From Muriicola sp041358175 (lineage in GTDB: Bacteria; Bacteroidota; Bacteroidia; Flavobacteriales; Flavobacteriaceae), in the NCBI RefSeq assembly GCF_041358175.1, contig NZ_JBGKBE010000007.1:62001-126000 (forward strand): a DNA stretch of 64,000 bases. The letters run 5' to 3'. Positions 1-9,493 of the stretch are shown here, one piece after another; position 1 is the first letter of the stretch, and each line of letters begins with the position of its first letter. The position numbers were made by a program, and so were the translations under genes. The notes below the pieces were generated by a model, which was not told the DNA's origin, made no database searches, and saw nothing but the letters and a program-made list of their open reading frames with translations.

Positions 1-1610
1 AAACCCGAAATGGAAAGCGTACCGGGGCAGCTATGGTTAAGATTACAATGGATCTGTTGGAAGAAGGTGTTATTGACGAAAAAGAAGCATTGCTCAGAAT
101 CGACCCGGCCAAACTCGACGAACTCCTCCACCCTGTTTTCGATCCGAATGCACTATTGGATGCGGAGATCATAGCCCAGGGATTACCCGCTTCACCCGGT
201 GCAGCTACAGGACAAATCGTGTTTTTTGCCGAAGAGGCAAAGAAATATAAAAATACAATCCTGGTACGTACAGAAACTTCCCCTGAAGACCTGGAAGGCA
301 TGGATCTTGCAAGGGGAATCCTTACCGCCAGAGGGGGAATGACCTCCCATGCGGCCGTTGTGGCTCGCGGGATGGGGAAATGCTGTATCTCCGGTGCAGG
401 AGCTCTTAAGATCAATTACAAAAAAAGAACCCTAACAGTTGATGGAAAAGAATTCCACGATGGCGACTGGATCTCCCTCAATGGCTCTACCGGGAATATT
501 ATAGAAGGGAAAGTTGCAACAAGACAACCTGAACTCAGTGGAGAATTCGGGGAGCTGATGGATCTTTCTGATAAGTATACCCGAATGAAGGTTCGGACAA
601 ATGCCGATACTCCTAAAGATGCCCTTGTAGCCCGTAATTTTGGGGCGCAGGGGATTGGTCTTACCCGTACAGAACATATGTTCTTTGAGGTGGACAGGAT
701 CAAGGCTATGCGTGAAATGATCCTTGCGACGACAGTAAAAGGGAGAAAACACGCACTACGTGAATTATTACCCATGCAACGCAGCGATTTTGAAGGTATT
801 TTTGAAGCCATGCAAGGCCTTCCTGTGACTATAAGGTTGCTCGACCCACCACTGCATGAATTTGTACCTCATCAGCTTGCTACACAGAAAGAACTGGCAG
901 AGGACCTTCATATTTCGCTTGATGCGGTGAAAAGTAAGGTAGCAGCCCTGGAAGAATTTAACCCCATGCTGGGACACCGGGGATGCCGATTGGGAAATAC
1001 GTATCCTGAGATCACCGAAATGCAGACTAGGGCCATTATAGAGGCCGCACTAAATGTTAAAGAAAAGGGTATTGATGTTCATCCTGAGATCATGGTGCCA
1101 CTGGTGGGAACCGTAAACGAGTTTGTAGAACAGGAAAAAGTAATCCGGGAAACCGCAGAGGCTATCTTTGCTAGGCGGAAAACCAAGATCAATTATTCGG
1201 TAGGGACTATGATCGAGATCCCCCGGGCGGCCCTGATGGCGGATAAGATCGCCGAACATGCCGATTTCTTTTCTTTCGGCACCAATGACCTTACACAAAT
1301 GACTTATGGGTATTCCAGGGATGATGCAAGCAAATTCCTTCCCATCTACCTGGAGAAAGGAATTTTAAAGGAGGATCCTTTTGAAGTGATGGATCAGGAA
1401 GGTGTAGGGCAATTGGTAATTATGGGTACAGAACGCGGAAGGAAAAGCAAGCCTCATTTAAAGGTAGGAATCTGCGGGGAACACGGGGGGGAACCCAGTT
1501 CAGTGGAGTTCTGTCACCGTGCCGGAATGAATTATGTGAGCTGTTCGCCTTTCAGGGTACCTATAGCCAGGGTAGCGGCGGCACAGGCGGCTATTATGGA
1601 GGAAAAATAG
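1..1610 (+). CDS. ppdK: Pyruvate, phosphate dikinase, C-terminal part (5' end outside window)
   Basis: The reading frame is open from base 3, so the gene begins left of the window; the ATG at 33 is internal. The enzyme interconverts pyruvate, ATP and phosphate with PEP, AMP and pyrophosphate. About 535 C-terminal residues are visible. They include the swivelling phosphohistidine domain with GGMTSHAAVVARG (around 334-372, catalytic His) and the PEP/pyruvate TIM barrel with GLTRTEHMFF, FGTNDLTQMTYGYSRDD and the catalytic-Cys loop GICGEHGGEP (around 1470-1497). The N-terminal ATP-grasp domain is not in view. The CGEHGGEP loop and the length argue for PPDK rather than PEP synthase or PTS enzyme I. 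The gene ends at TAG and is followed by a strong terminator. Confidence 0.96.
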   Translation, partial: TRNGKRTGAAMVKITMDLLEEGVIDEKEALLRIDPAKLDELLHPVFDPNALLDAEIIAQGLPASPGAATGQIVFFAEEAKKYKNTILVRTETSPEDLEGMDLARGILTARGGMTSHAAVVARGMGKCCISGAGALKINYKKRTLTVDGKEFHDGDWISLNGSTGNIIEGKVATRQPELSGEFGELMDLSDKYTRMKVRTNADTPKDALVARNFGAQGIGLTRTEHMFFEVDRIKAMREMILATTVKGRKHALRELLPMQRSDFEGIFEAMQGLPVTIRLLDPPLHEFVPHQLATQKELAEDLHISLDAVKSKVAALEEFNPMLGHRGCRLGNTYPEITEMQTRAIIEAALNVKEKGIDVHPEIMVPLVGTVNEFVEQEKVIRETAEAIFARRKTKINYSVGTMIEIPRAALMADKIAEHADFFSFGTNDLTQMTYGYSRDDASKFLPIYLEKGILKEDPFEVMDQEGVGQLVIMGTERGRKSKPHLKVGICGEHGGEPSSVEFCHRAGMNYVSCSPFRVPIARVAAAQAAIMEEK

Positions 1611-1639
1611 CTTATCAACAAGTTTAAAGATTTCCAATT

Positions 1640-1675
1640 GGACACCTATAAGCGTATATAGGTGTCCATTTTTTT
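1640..1675 (+). terminator. Rho-independent terminator after ppdK
   Basis: A perfect 11-bp stem, GGACACCTATA (1640-1650) with TATAGGTGTCC (1657-1667), has a 6-nt loop and is followed by a seven-T run (1669-1675). It lies 30 bases after the ppdK stop and separates it from the polysaccharide locus. Confidence 0.93.
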
Positions 1676-1701
1676 AATCTTCTTAGTTGGTGAAGAAAGC
1701 C

Positions 1702-1709
1702 TATTTTTG
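1702..1709 (+). promoter_or_regulatory. Bacteroidota -7 promoter box TATTTTTG
   Basis: TATTTTTG matches the Bacteroidota -7 consensus TAnnTTTG. It lies 20 bases before the ATG at 1730, just after the ppdK terminator. No convincing -33 TTTG was found at the usual spacing. Confidence 0.55.
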
Positions 1710-1729
1710 CACGAGAATTTAAATTGGCA

Positions 1730-2470
1730 ATGTTCCATATTTTTAATAAGAAACGATTTTTAGTAGATGCGTTAAAGGGGTTCGTAGACATTCACAATCA
1801 CCTTCTGCCGGGTATTGATGATGGAGCAAAAACCGTGGAAGACTCTATAGCCATGATCCGAGAATTTGAGTCCTTTGGAGTGACAAAGTTTATAGCTACC
1901 CCTCATATTATGGCCGACTATTACCCAAACACACCAATAACTATTGCCAATGCCCTGGGAAAACTAAAATCGGAGTTGTTAATGCAGGGTAAAGAGAACA
2001 TCACTATAGAAGCAGCGGCAGAACATATGATCGATCAGTCCTTTGAAAATCTTTTTGAGAATAAGGAAATCATGCCTCTTAAATTCAATTACCTCCTTAT
2101 TGAGATGTCGTATCTGCAAGCCTCACTTAATTTTGAAAGTGCTATTGAAAGAATAACTTCTGCAGGATTTTTTCCAATACTGGCCCATCCTGAGCGATAT
2201 CGCTACCTTCATTCAAAAAGGAAAGTCTTAAAGGAGTACAAGAAAAAAAATGTACTGTTTCAGCTAAATCTGTTGTCCTTAAGTGATTACTACGGCAGTG
2301 ATATACAAAAATTTGCTTTCCAACTCTTAGAAAAGAACAAGATTGATTTCGTGGGATCGGATGTTCACACGATCAATCAATTAAAGAGCTTAAAAGAAAT
2401 TACCGTATCAGAAAAAGTTTATGATAAGATAGTACCCATTGTTCAAAATACAATAAGGGAGTTTTATTAA
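1730..2470 (+). CDS. CpsB/YwqE-like tyrosine-protein phosphatase (PHP domain)
   Basis: About 246 residues, the usual length of the family. The PHP-type metal ligands are visible: DIHNHLLPGIDDG near the N-terminus, TPHIM, EAAAEHM, LAHPERY and GSDVH near the C-terminus. These manganese-dependent phosphatases remove phosphate from the tyrosine cluster of bacterial BY-kinases and so control polymer chain length and export. The gene is convergent with, and 13 bp from, the Wzc-like kinase gene that would be its substrate. An in-frame TTG at 1724 is possible, but ATG at 1730 fits better after the promoter box. Confidence 0.88.
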   Translation: MFHIFNKKRFLVDALKGFVDIHNHLLPGIDDGAKTVEDSIAMIREFESFGVTKFIATPHIMADYYPNTPITIANALGKLKSELLMQGKENITIEAAAEHMIDQSFENLFENKEIMPLKFNYLLIEMSYLQASLNFESAIERITSAGFFPILAHPERYRYLHSKRKVLKEYKKKNVLFQLNLLSLSDYYGSDIQKFAFQLLEKNKIDFVGSDVHTINQLKSLKEITVSEKVYDKIVPIVQNTIREFY

Positions 2471-2483
2471 TTCAAATAATTCC

Positions 2484-4883
2484 CTAGGCAAATTTCCACC
2501 ATTTTTTAGTTTTCTCCCCATAGCCATAGCCGTATTTACCACCATAGCCCAGATTTGATTCCTTTACTCCGTTAACAATGAAGGATAACCCGTTTAATTT
2601 TCCTTCTGCATGAAGTTTTAAAGGAAAGTCGAGTACTTTTAATTCCGTAACGCCGGCACGAACCACGTATAGAATTTGATCCGCATATTCACTGATAAGC
2701 AGTGTGTCAGAGACTACCATGAGCGGTGCCGTATCTACAATTACATAGTCATAGTCAGCCGGTACAATGGCCAGCAATTCTTTCATCTTGTCATTCATTA
2801 ATAGTTCAGCCGGATTAGGCGGTACTTTTCCAGAATAAATAACATCTACCGTCTGGTCATGGGCCAACATTGGAGTGATGATCTCATCAATACTTATTTT
2901 TTCATCCACCAGGTAATCTGTAAGACCAACGCTTCCATTTTCCCTTTTGGGCTTACCGAGGCGGTCCACATTTTTCCCTGAATAAAATTCATAGATCCTG
3001 GGATTCCTTATATCTGCACCGATCAGTAATACTTTTTTATTTGCCTTTGCAAAGATCATGGCAAGATTGGCTGAAACCAGAGTTTTTCCTTCCCCGGGCA
3101 CCGAAGAAGTAACATATATAATATTCCCTTTGCCTGTTGACCTCTTTTTCGATTTGATCATGTAATCGATGTTAGTCCTCAGGATCCTTAGTGATTCTGC
3201 CAGCACCGTCCTTTCCCCCGTGCGCACCAGGGAATTTTCCTTTTTAGAAAGCTTGGGTAATTCGGCCAATACCGGAATATCCCCTACGTACTTCTCTAGA
3301 AGGACCTTATTGTGCACCTTGTTGTCTAACAACTGCTGCAAGTAAGTTAAAGAAAATGGGATAAGTAAGCCCAAGATTAGGCTGGCCAGCAGAATAATTG
3401 GTTTTTTTGGAGATACCGGAAATTCGCTGGCACCGTAAGCTCTATCGATTATTTTTGACTTTGGTGAAGCAGATGCAAAAGTGATCTGAGACTCCTCTCG
3501 TTTCTGCAATAAATAGAGATAAAGGGCCTCTGTGGTTTGTTGTTGGCGCGTAATATCCCGCAAAGCCCTCTCATTTCCCGGCGTCGCATAAATCCTGGCA
3601 TTAACGGCAGAAAGCCTGCTGCTCAAATTACTGACCTGCATGTCCAGTGTATTGGTCATACTATTTAAACTGGATTGCAAGCTCTTTCTCAACCCATTTA
3701 ATTGTTCATCGAGGCTTACAATGACCGGGTTTTTTTCATTAGAACTTCGGAGTAGCCTGTTCCTTTCACTCACCAATTGATTAAAGGTAGCAGTAGTACT
3801 TGCGATCGTAGGATCATTTAATCCAATGTTGGAAGGAAGTATTTCATACCCCTGCATATTGTCAATGATATCCTTCATTGATGCCGCTGAATTTAGCTGA
3901 AACTGCACATTTTGCAATTCCTGCTGACTTTGAGCACTTATGTTGATATTGCTGCTGGTCTGTGAGGCCACATCCGCAATACCCCTCCCCGCCTTGAATT
4001 CCTGTGCAGACTGATCTACTGAAGAGAGGTCCCCGTATATCTCAGTTATACGGTCATTTATAAACGCTGAGGTCCTATCTGCGATCAGCCTTTTGTCTTC
4101 TATCGCATTCCCATTGTAGGTGTCTATTAGGCCATTGACGATATCCTTTGCTTTTTGCTCTACAGCATCATTAAGAGAAATGGTTATTACATTAGATAAT
4201 TCGTTATTGACCGATATTAAAATTTCATGCTTGTATTTCTGAGCGACTGAAATCAGGGGCGCTAAGATCACCTTAAATTCACGACCCCTTTGTTCGGCCA
4301 TATCGCCATTATTGGGGATCATAACCAAATCCCCAATCGAAGAGGCTACCTTCCCTCCAAAACTATAACTGTTAGCAGGTCCGACCTCTTTTCCTTTTAT
4401 TTCCTGAAAGGTAAAGGTAGATTCTGAGGTTACTTTTACCAAAAATTCAGCCTTAGACGTATAGACCAGAGAATCAGGGATTAAGAAATTGACCTTAAAG
4501 GGTGCTGCCTTTCCATAAAGTTCCGAATCGTGGATTTTGCCAAGGGAAAAAATCTTAATATTGATCCCCAATTGCCTGGCCACTTCGATCATGTTAGTTC
4601 GGGAATTCAGGATCTCGATCTCATCCTCAACCTTGGTATTCCCTGCAGTAAACATCTCGAGATCGGAAAAGGCTCCTAGTTCCGAAGCTGCACTTTGGTC
4701 TTCCAGGATTTGTATCTTCCCCTTTACAGCATACATAGGAGTTGTGTATCGGATATATAGGAAGGCAAGTATTACCGCAAGAATAGTACCTGCTGCAAAC
4801 CATTTCCAATTTCTAATATAGGGTTTAAATAATTCTTTGTAATCTAACTGGTTATTGGGTGCACCAGCATAAGAAGGTTCCAT
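2484..4883 (-). CDS. Wzc-like polysaccharide co-polymerase with BY-kinase domain
   Basis: About 799 residues in the inner membrane. A Wzz-type N-terminus has a membrane segment near residues 25-45; a long periplasmic coiled-coil part follows, then a second membrane segment (IILLASLILGLLIPF). The cytoplasmic kinase has Walker A SSVPGEGKT (near residue 595), an A'-like segment LLIGADIRNPRI and Walker B YVIVDTAP. The C-terminus is tyrosine-rich (YGGKYGYGYG), the usual autophosphorylation cluster. The protein drives polymerisation and export together with the OPX lipoprotein encoded just upstream. An in-frame TTG at 4892 is an alternative start; ATG at 4883 is preferred. It lies 14 bp downstream of the wza-like gene in the same operon. 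Confidence 0.93.
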   Translation of the reverse strand: MEPSYAGAPNNQLDYKELFKPYIRNWKWFAAGTILAVILAFLYIRYTTPMYAVKGKIQILEDQSAASELGAFSDLEMFTAGNTKVEDEIEILNSRTNMIEVARQLGINIKIFSLGKIHDSELYGKAAPFKVNFLIPDSLVYTSKAEFLVKVTSESTFTFQEIKGKEVGPANSYSFGGKVASSIGDLVMIPNNGDMAEQRGREFKVILAPLISVAQKYKHEILISVNNELSNVITISLNDAVEQKAKDIVNGLIDTYNGNAIEDKRLIADRTSAFINDRITEIYGDLSSVDQSAQEFKAGRGIADVASQTSSNINISAQSQQELQNVQFQLNSAASMKDIIDNMQGYEILPSNIGLNDPTIASTTATFNQLVSERNRLLRSSNEKNPVIVSLDEQLNGLRKSLQSSLNSMTNTLDMQVSNLSSRLSAVNARIYATPGNERALRDITRQQQTTEALYLYLLQKREESQITFASASPKSKIIDRAYGASEFPVSPKKPIILLASLILGLLIPFSLTYLQQLLDNKVHNKVLLEKYVGDIPVLAELPKLSKKENSLVRTGERTVLAESLRILRTNIDYMIKSKKRSTGKGNIIYVTSSVPGEGKTLVSANLAMIFAKANKKVLLIGADIRNPRIYEFYSGKNVDRLGKPKRENGSVGLTDYLVDEKISIDEIITPMLAHDQTVDVIYSGKVPPNPAELLMNDKMKELLAIVPADYDYVIVDTAPLMVVSDTLLISEYADQILYVVRAGVTELKVLDFPLKLHAEGKLNGLSFIVNGVKESNLGYGGKYGYGYGEKTKKWWKFA

Positions 4884-4897
4884 AGGTTTCAATTAAT

Positions 4898-5683
4898 CTA
4901 ATTAGTCAGTCTTGTTAATACTAATACAGCAGAGGTGATCAGGGTTGAAAGAATGGTTATGGTTATCGTGGTTGATGGCCCTACAGAAGTTTCATTAATG
5001 CCTGTCGAATTTGGTTCTACATACACTACATCATTCTGGGTGAGGTAATAGACCGGAGATTTTGTCATTTCTTTAGAAGTGAGGTCAATCCTGGTATAAA
5101 CCTTTGTGCCGTTGAAATCCCGAATGACCAATATATTATCCCTAACCCCCCTTAGAGTAAGATCCCCTGCCAGGCCAAGCGCTTCTAAAATTGATATTTG
5201 TTCCCCAACCACAGGATAGGTACCGGGCCTGTTTACCTGACCTAAAATGGTAACGGTAAAATTAGTTAACCTAATATTTATTATAGGATCTTTCAAATAC
5301 TCTGATAGCCTTTCTCGGAGTAAACTTCTCAATTCGTCAGGTGAAAGGCCCTCGATTTTGAGTTTACCTATTACCGGGAAATCGATCATTCCATCCTGGT
5401 CTACCAAATAATCTACTTGTTCCGCTCTAAACCCACGTTCTGATGCGCCCCTAAACAAATTAAAAGGAACACTAGCCTCAGGATCCAGAGAAGATATATG
5501 AATAGAAACCAGGTCATCCACTTTAAATTTTGTAGCAGCCTTGTTGTTGACCAACATCGTTTCAAAATCACCTGTATCCTGGAAATATACGACATCACGG
5601 CGTGTAGCACAGGATGAAAGTAAAAAGCACGTAAAAAATGTTAAAAAAAGTATTCGGCCAAATAACGGAGTCTTGTTGAACAT
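4898..5683 (-). CDS. Wza-like polysaccharide export lipoprotein (OPX)
   Basis: 261 residues. The N-terminus is a lipoprotein signal peptide with lipobox LLSSC (Cys 25). A Poly_export domain (FKVDDLVSIHISSLDPEA) and an SLBB-type domain (ILGQVNRPGTYPVVGEQISILEALGLAGDL) follow. The C-terminus ends in a hydrophobic stretch, TITITILSTLITSAVLVL, that could be the membrane-spanning segment. The family forms the outer-membrane exit channel for capsule or exopolysaccharide and works with Wzc-type co-polymerases, here the next gene. ATG at 5681-5683 is the only sensible start because the signal peptide begins there. Confidence 0.93.
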   Translation of the reverse strand: MFNKTPLFGRILFLTFFTCFLLSSCATRRDVVYFQDTGDFETMLVNNKAATKFKVDDLVSIHISSLDPEASVPFNLFRGASERGFRAEQVDYLVDQDGMIDFPVIGKLKIEGLSPDELRSLLRERLSEYLKDPIINIRLTNFTVTILGQVNRPGTYPVVGEQISILEALGLAGDLTLRGVRDNILVIRDFNGTKVYTRIDLTSKEMTKSPVYYLTQNDVVYVEPNSTGINETSVGPSTTITITILSTLITSAVLVLTRLTN

Positions 5684-5709
5684 TAATTAAATTTTGAAAA
5701 ATGGTTGAT

Positions 5710-7662
5710 CTATGGTAGAATCGAATTCTTTTCTCTTCTCTCAATTATTGTCTCTTCGAGATTGGATTTCAATTCTTTTGAGTCTAATTCGCTATACTTA
5801 GAATTGTTCGAAATATATTCCGGAACTATTTGCTTCATTAACTTCACGGTGTTACCGGAAAAAAACATATTAGTAACACACAATTCGTCTATCTTGGCTC
5901 TTAACTCTGTATAATCAAAATCGCGAACCTTACTTATCATAATTTTTTTATTATAAGTAGGTAAAGTATTTTCTCCATTCGCCAGTAATTCTTCATATAA
6001 TTTTTCTCCGGGTCGCAGACCTGTTACTTGGATATCAATGTCTTCCGGGTAACGCAATCCTGAAAGTTTAATCATATTCTTGGCCAGATCCATTATTTTT
6101 ACTGATTCACCCATATCAAATATAAAAAGTTCTCCTCCACTTCCCATCGCCCCTGCCTCCAATACCAGTTGGGATGCCTCAGGGATAGTCATAAAAAAAC
6201 GGGTTATTTCTTCATGAGTTACTGTTAAAGGTCCTCCTTTTTCTATTTGCTTTTTAAATAGGGGAATTACCGATCCATTTGAGCCCAGGACATTCCCAAA
6301 ACGTGTGGTGATAAATTTCGTTACACCTTCCTGCTGTCTGCAGCTAATATACATTTCTGCAATGCGCTTTGTAGCCCCCATCACATTTGTAGGGTTTACC
6401 GCCTTATCTGTAGATACAAGTACAAATTTTTGTATTCCATATTGAATTGAAAGGTCAGCTATTACCTTAGTTCCGGCAATGTTCGTTTTGATGGCCGGAT
6501 AGGGATTTTCCTCCATTAAGGGCACATGCTTATAGGCCGCGGCATGAAATACAATATCGGGTTTAAAATCATTGAATATTTCATTCATCCTGTTCTTGTC
6601 CCGGATATCCGCAACAAGAGGTTTAAAATTAAATATCTTTGATTGCTTTAATTCTTGTTGCAGATCATATAATGCCGATTCTGCAAGATCAACTATAATC
6701 AAGGATTTATAATGATATCGAGTGATTTGGCGAACTAATTCACTGCCGATGGAACCAGCCCCTCCGGTTACCAATATTACTTTATCGTTAAGCTCTTCAG
6801 ATATCCTTGAATTTTTGATTAAGATGGGGGATCGATTTAACAGATCCTCTATCTGAATTTTTTTGATCTGAGATACCTTTAATTCACCGTTGATCCAATC
6901 CTCTACAGGTGGCACCATTTTTACTATAACAGGAAAATCTACCAACCCTTCAACTTTTGATCTAAGTGTTTTTGGCTCTATATTATGAATCGAAAAAATT
7001 ACCTCAGAAATTTCTTTTATTCTGATAAATTCCTCGTTTAAAGATTGAGGTCCGTAAACCTTTATGCCATTGATCTTTTTTCCAATTTTTTGCTTATCAC
7101 TATCTATATAGCCAACTACGTTTGCCATATTTCTCGAGTGATTAGAAAGTGCATGATGTGTTAATATGCCTGACTCTCCGGCACCATAAATTAAAACGTT
7201 TTTATTGTTTGAATTTAATTTATGAACCAGGTTGTAATGCAGACTCTTAAAAACATACCTGCTGGCAGTAAGAGAAACAAAGGCTATAAAACTATTAATA
7301 ACTATGATTGAAAGAGGGATTGTAAAGTCATCAAGAACGACAAATTGCCTATTTAAAAGGACTATGAAAATGGCTATTATGCTAGACAAACAAACGGCAT
7401 TAAAAATATTATATACATCACGCACCCCTGTATGTCTGATCACTCCTTTATAAGAACCGGTAATTAAGAATGCCACTAATGAAATAAGTATTATTAAAGG
7501 CACCTGTATACCAAGCTTTTCGAAATCAAAATTCAAAGTGAAATTGAACCTTACAAAGTATGACAACACAAAGGCAATAGAAATCGTGATTAGATCAATA
7601 ATCAATACTACCCATTTGGAGGCGTAACGCTGAACTGTACTACTAAAGTATTTTCGTAACAT
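5710..7662 (-). CDS. WbpM/PglF-like membrane nucleotide-sugar 4,6-dehydratase
   Basis: 650 residues, the full-length CapD/FlaA1/WbpM form. About four N-terminal membrane helices are followed by a CoA-binding-like domain (NVLIYGAGESG) and an SDR domain. The nucleotide site is VTGGAGSIGSELV near residue 300, and the active-site region STDKAVNPTNVMGATKR shows the modified triad without the usual catalytic Tyr. Such enzymes convert UDP-GlcNAc to the 4-keto-6-deoxy sugar. The start ATG overlaps the stop of the aminotransferase gene by one base (TAATG), implying translational coupling of two successive steps toward UDP-4-amino-4,6-dideoxy-GlcNAc. Exact product stereochemistry cannot be told. Confidence 0.9.
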   Translation of the reverse strand: MLRKYFSSTVQRYASKWVVLIIDLITISIAFVLSYFVRFNFTLNFDFEKLGIQVPLIILISLVAFLITGSYKGVIRHTGVRDVYNIFNAVCLSSIIAIFIVLLNRQFVVLDDFTIPLSIIVINSFIAFVSLTASRYVFKSLHYNLVHKLNSNNKNVLIYGAGESGILTHHALSNHSRNMANVVGYIDSDKQKIGKKINGIKVYGPQSLNEEFIRIKEISEVIFSIHNIEPKTLRSKVEGLVDFPVIVKMVPPVEDWINGELKVSQIKKIQIEDLLNRSPILIKNSRISEELNDKVILVTGGAGSIGSELVRQITRYHYKSLIIVDLAESALYDLQQELKQSKIFNFKPLVADIRDKNRMNEIFNDFKPDIVFHAAAYKHVPLMEENPYPAIKTNIAGTKVIADLSIQYGIQKFVLVSTDKAVNPTNVMGATKRIAEMYISCRQQEGVTKFITTRFGNVLGSNGSVIPLFKKQIEKGGPLTVTHEEITRFFMTIPEASQLVLEAGAMGSGGELFIFDMGESVKIMDLAKNMIKLSGLRYPEDIDIQVTGLRPGEKLYEELLANGENTLPTYNKKIMISKVRDFDYTELRAKIDELCVTNMFFSGNTVKLMKQIVPEYISNNSKYSELDSKELKSNLEETIIERREKNSILP

Positions 7663-8810
7663 TAGACGGTTCCTTTTATAATATCTGTTATTCTTAGAAG
7701 ATCTTCGGTACTTAAATTAGAACCACTGGGCAGACATAAGCCTCTTGTAAATAGATCTTCACTTATTCCATTTACAAAGGATAGTTCATCCTTAAACACA
7801 GGTTGCATATGCATCGGTTTCCACAAGGGTCTTGATTCTATATTTTCCTGAAGTAAGGCCAACCGTATTTGCTCACGCGCCTCATAGGATGTACACAAAA
7901 TACACGTAAGCCATCGATTGGAATAAAATCCCTCAGGTTCGTCGAGAAACTCAATACTTTCTAATCGAGATAATTCCTCTTTATAAAATTGAAAATTAGC
8001 CCTACGTGCACTAACGCGATCATTCAGCACCTCCATCTGGCCCCTGCCAATTCCGGCTAAGACATTACTCATTCTGTAATTAAAACCAATTTCAGAATGT
8101 TGATAGTGGGGGGCGTCGTCCCTCGCTTGAGTTGCCAAAAAAACAGCTTTTTCTTTCAACTTTTTTTCTTTTGACACCAATGCCCCACCCCCTGAGGTTG
8201 TAATGATCTTGTTACCATTGAAAGATAATATTGCCACATCACCAAAAGTACCACACGCTATACCATTATAGGTGCTTCCCAAAGCCTCAGCACTGTCTTC
8301 AACGATGGGTATATTGTATTTTTGTGCCACCGCATTCACCTCATTTACCTGATAAGGCATACCGTACAGGTGAACTGGAACAATGGCTTTCGGTTTCTTC
8401 CCTCTAGAAATACCATTCAGAATTGCTTCTTCCAACAAAACCGGACATATATTCCAGGTTTTTTTTTCGCTGTCAACAAATACGGGGGAGGCCCCTAGGT
8501 AAGTAATAGGATTAGCAGATGCAGAAAAGGTAAAACTCTGGCAGATCACCTCATCTCCCGGGGAAACTCCAACCAATTGCAGCGCCAGATGCAATGCTCC
8601 GGTACCTGAACTCAGCGCCGCAACGTGAGCGTCATTGCCCAAATAAACAGCCAGGTCTTCTTCAAAGCCCTGAACATTCGGACCTAAAGGAGCGATCCAA
8701 TTCGTTTCGAATGCTTCATTGATAAACTCTTGCTCATTCCCGCCCATATGGGGGGATGAAAGCCAAATTTTATTTTGTATTACTGTTTTCACAGGTTTGG
8801 TTTTGGTCAA
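7662..8810 (-). CDS. DegT/DnrJ/EryC1/StrS sugar aminotransferase (PglE-like)
   Basis: About 382 residues of a PLP-dependent sugar aminotransferase. Visible features are KIWLSSPHMGGNEQEFI at the start of the fold, ALSSGTGALHLAL (phosphate binding), EDSAEALG and SFNGNKIITTSGGGAL with the PLP lysine near residue 200. The family transfers an amino group from glutamate to 4-keto sugars; next to a PglF/WbpM-like dehydratase the likely product is a UDP-4-amino-4,6-dideoxy sugar. The start is uncertain: no ATG precedes the conserved region, so TTG at 8810 or GTG at 8792 must be used. It is the first gene of the minus-strand operon running through dehydratase, OPX and Wzc. Confidence 0.87.
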   Translation of the reverse strand: MTKTKPVKTVIQNKIWLSSPHMGGNEQEFINEAFETNWIAPLGPNVQGFEEDLAVYLGNDAHVAALSSGTGALHLALQLVGVSPGDEVICQSFTFSASANPITYLGASPVFVDSEKKTWNICPVLLEEAILNGISRGKKPKAIVPVHLYGMPYQVNEVNAVAQKYNIPIVEDSAEALGSTYNGIACGTFGDVAILSFNGNKIITTSGGGALVSKEKKLKEKAVFLATQARDDAPHYQHSEIGFNYRMSNVLAGIGRGQMEVLNDRVSARRANFQFYKEELSRLESIEFLDEPEGFYSNRWLTCILCTSYEAREQIRLALLQENIESRPLWKPMHMQPVFKDELSFVNGISEDLFTRGLCLPSGSNLSTEDLLRITDIIKGTV

Positions 8811-9493
8811 ATGGTTATAAATACAAATCTATGTTGGATAATCCTGAATTCTTTTTTTACTCTATATAGTTGCCAACAATTTGTCTTCTTCTTACTCTAA
8901 AACATAGGAAAGAATAAAATTACGCGTAAAAATCTCAGACACATAATTACTGCTAAATAATTCGGTCAATTCCACAAAAAGTCGGTTAGCATCCATATTT
9001 GGGGATATTAAAATAACCAAAATATTTCCTAATAACTAATAATAAAATATAACTAACCCAATGATATGAGTCATATCCAATTTAATTGACAGGCTAATGA
9101 TAAAATTCACAGAAGAAATTTGATAAATCGGAAACTAATCCAATTTGTTATCATTACAGGAATCTTTTAATGTCAAAATTTCTTAATTATCCTGAAATGA
9201 TCTACTTATCCTTTCTCTTCAAATCACCAAATAGCTTTGTGATACTTTAAATAAAATATGTTTTATAAACAGTTCTCTCTTATAAAGTTTTGAAACCAGG
9301 AGTGTAAATTACCCAATTAATCTCCTGAGATAAGTATCCTGTCCAAATTAAATATGACACTTCTTAATGAACAATCTATTTACAATCACTTTTTTTTGGG
9401 ACACTTTAACCTATGTTTATACAACATTGTCCTATTTTTATTAATTGATCAAATAATTATCGGATTTTTGATAAAGTGTAAATTTCTAATCGC
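8811..9493. other. 683-bp A+T-rich divergent spacer
   Basis: This spacer separates the minus-strand export operon from the plus-strand nucleotide-sugar genes, so promoters for both directions are expected here. I see one -7-like box at the left end (8824-8831) and no gene I can identify. A 34-codon ATG-started minus-strand frame at 8892-8996 is the only protein-like stretch noticed. No repeats or strong hairpins were seen. Confidence 0.6.
8824..8831 (-). promoter_or_regulatory. Bacteroidota -7 promoter box TAGATTTG
   Basis: Read on the minus strand, TAGATTTG fits TAnnTTTG. It lies 13 bases before the TTG start at 8810, or 31 before the alternative GTG, and could drive the aminotransferase-dehydratase-wza-wzc operon. 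The short leader slightly favours the GTG start. No clear -33 element was found. Confidence 0.4.

Noticed and set aside
416..1298. Several minus-strand frames of 69-131 codons opposite ppdK
   Set aside because: They lie entirely antisense to a highly conserved enzyme, are compositionally odd and match no family I recognise.
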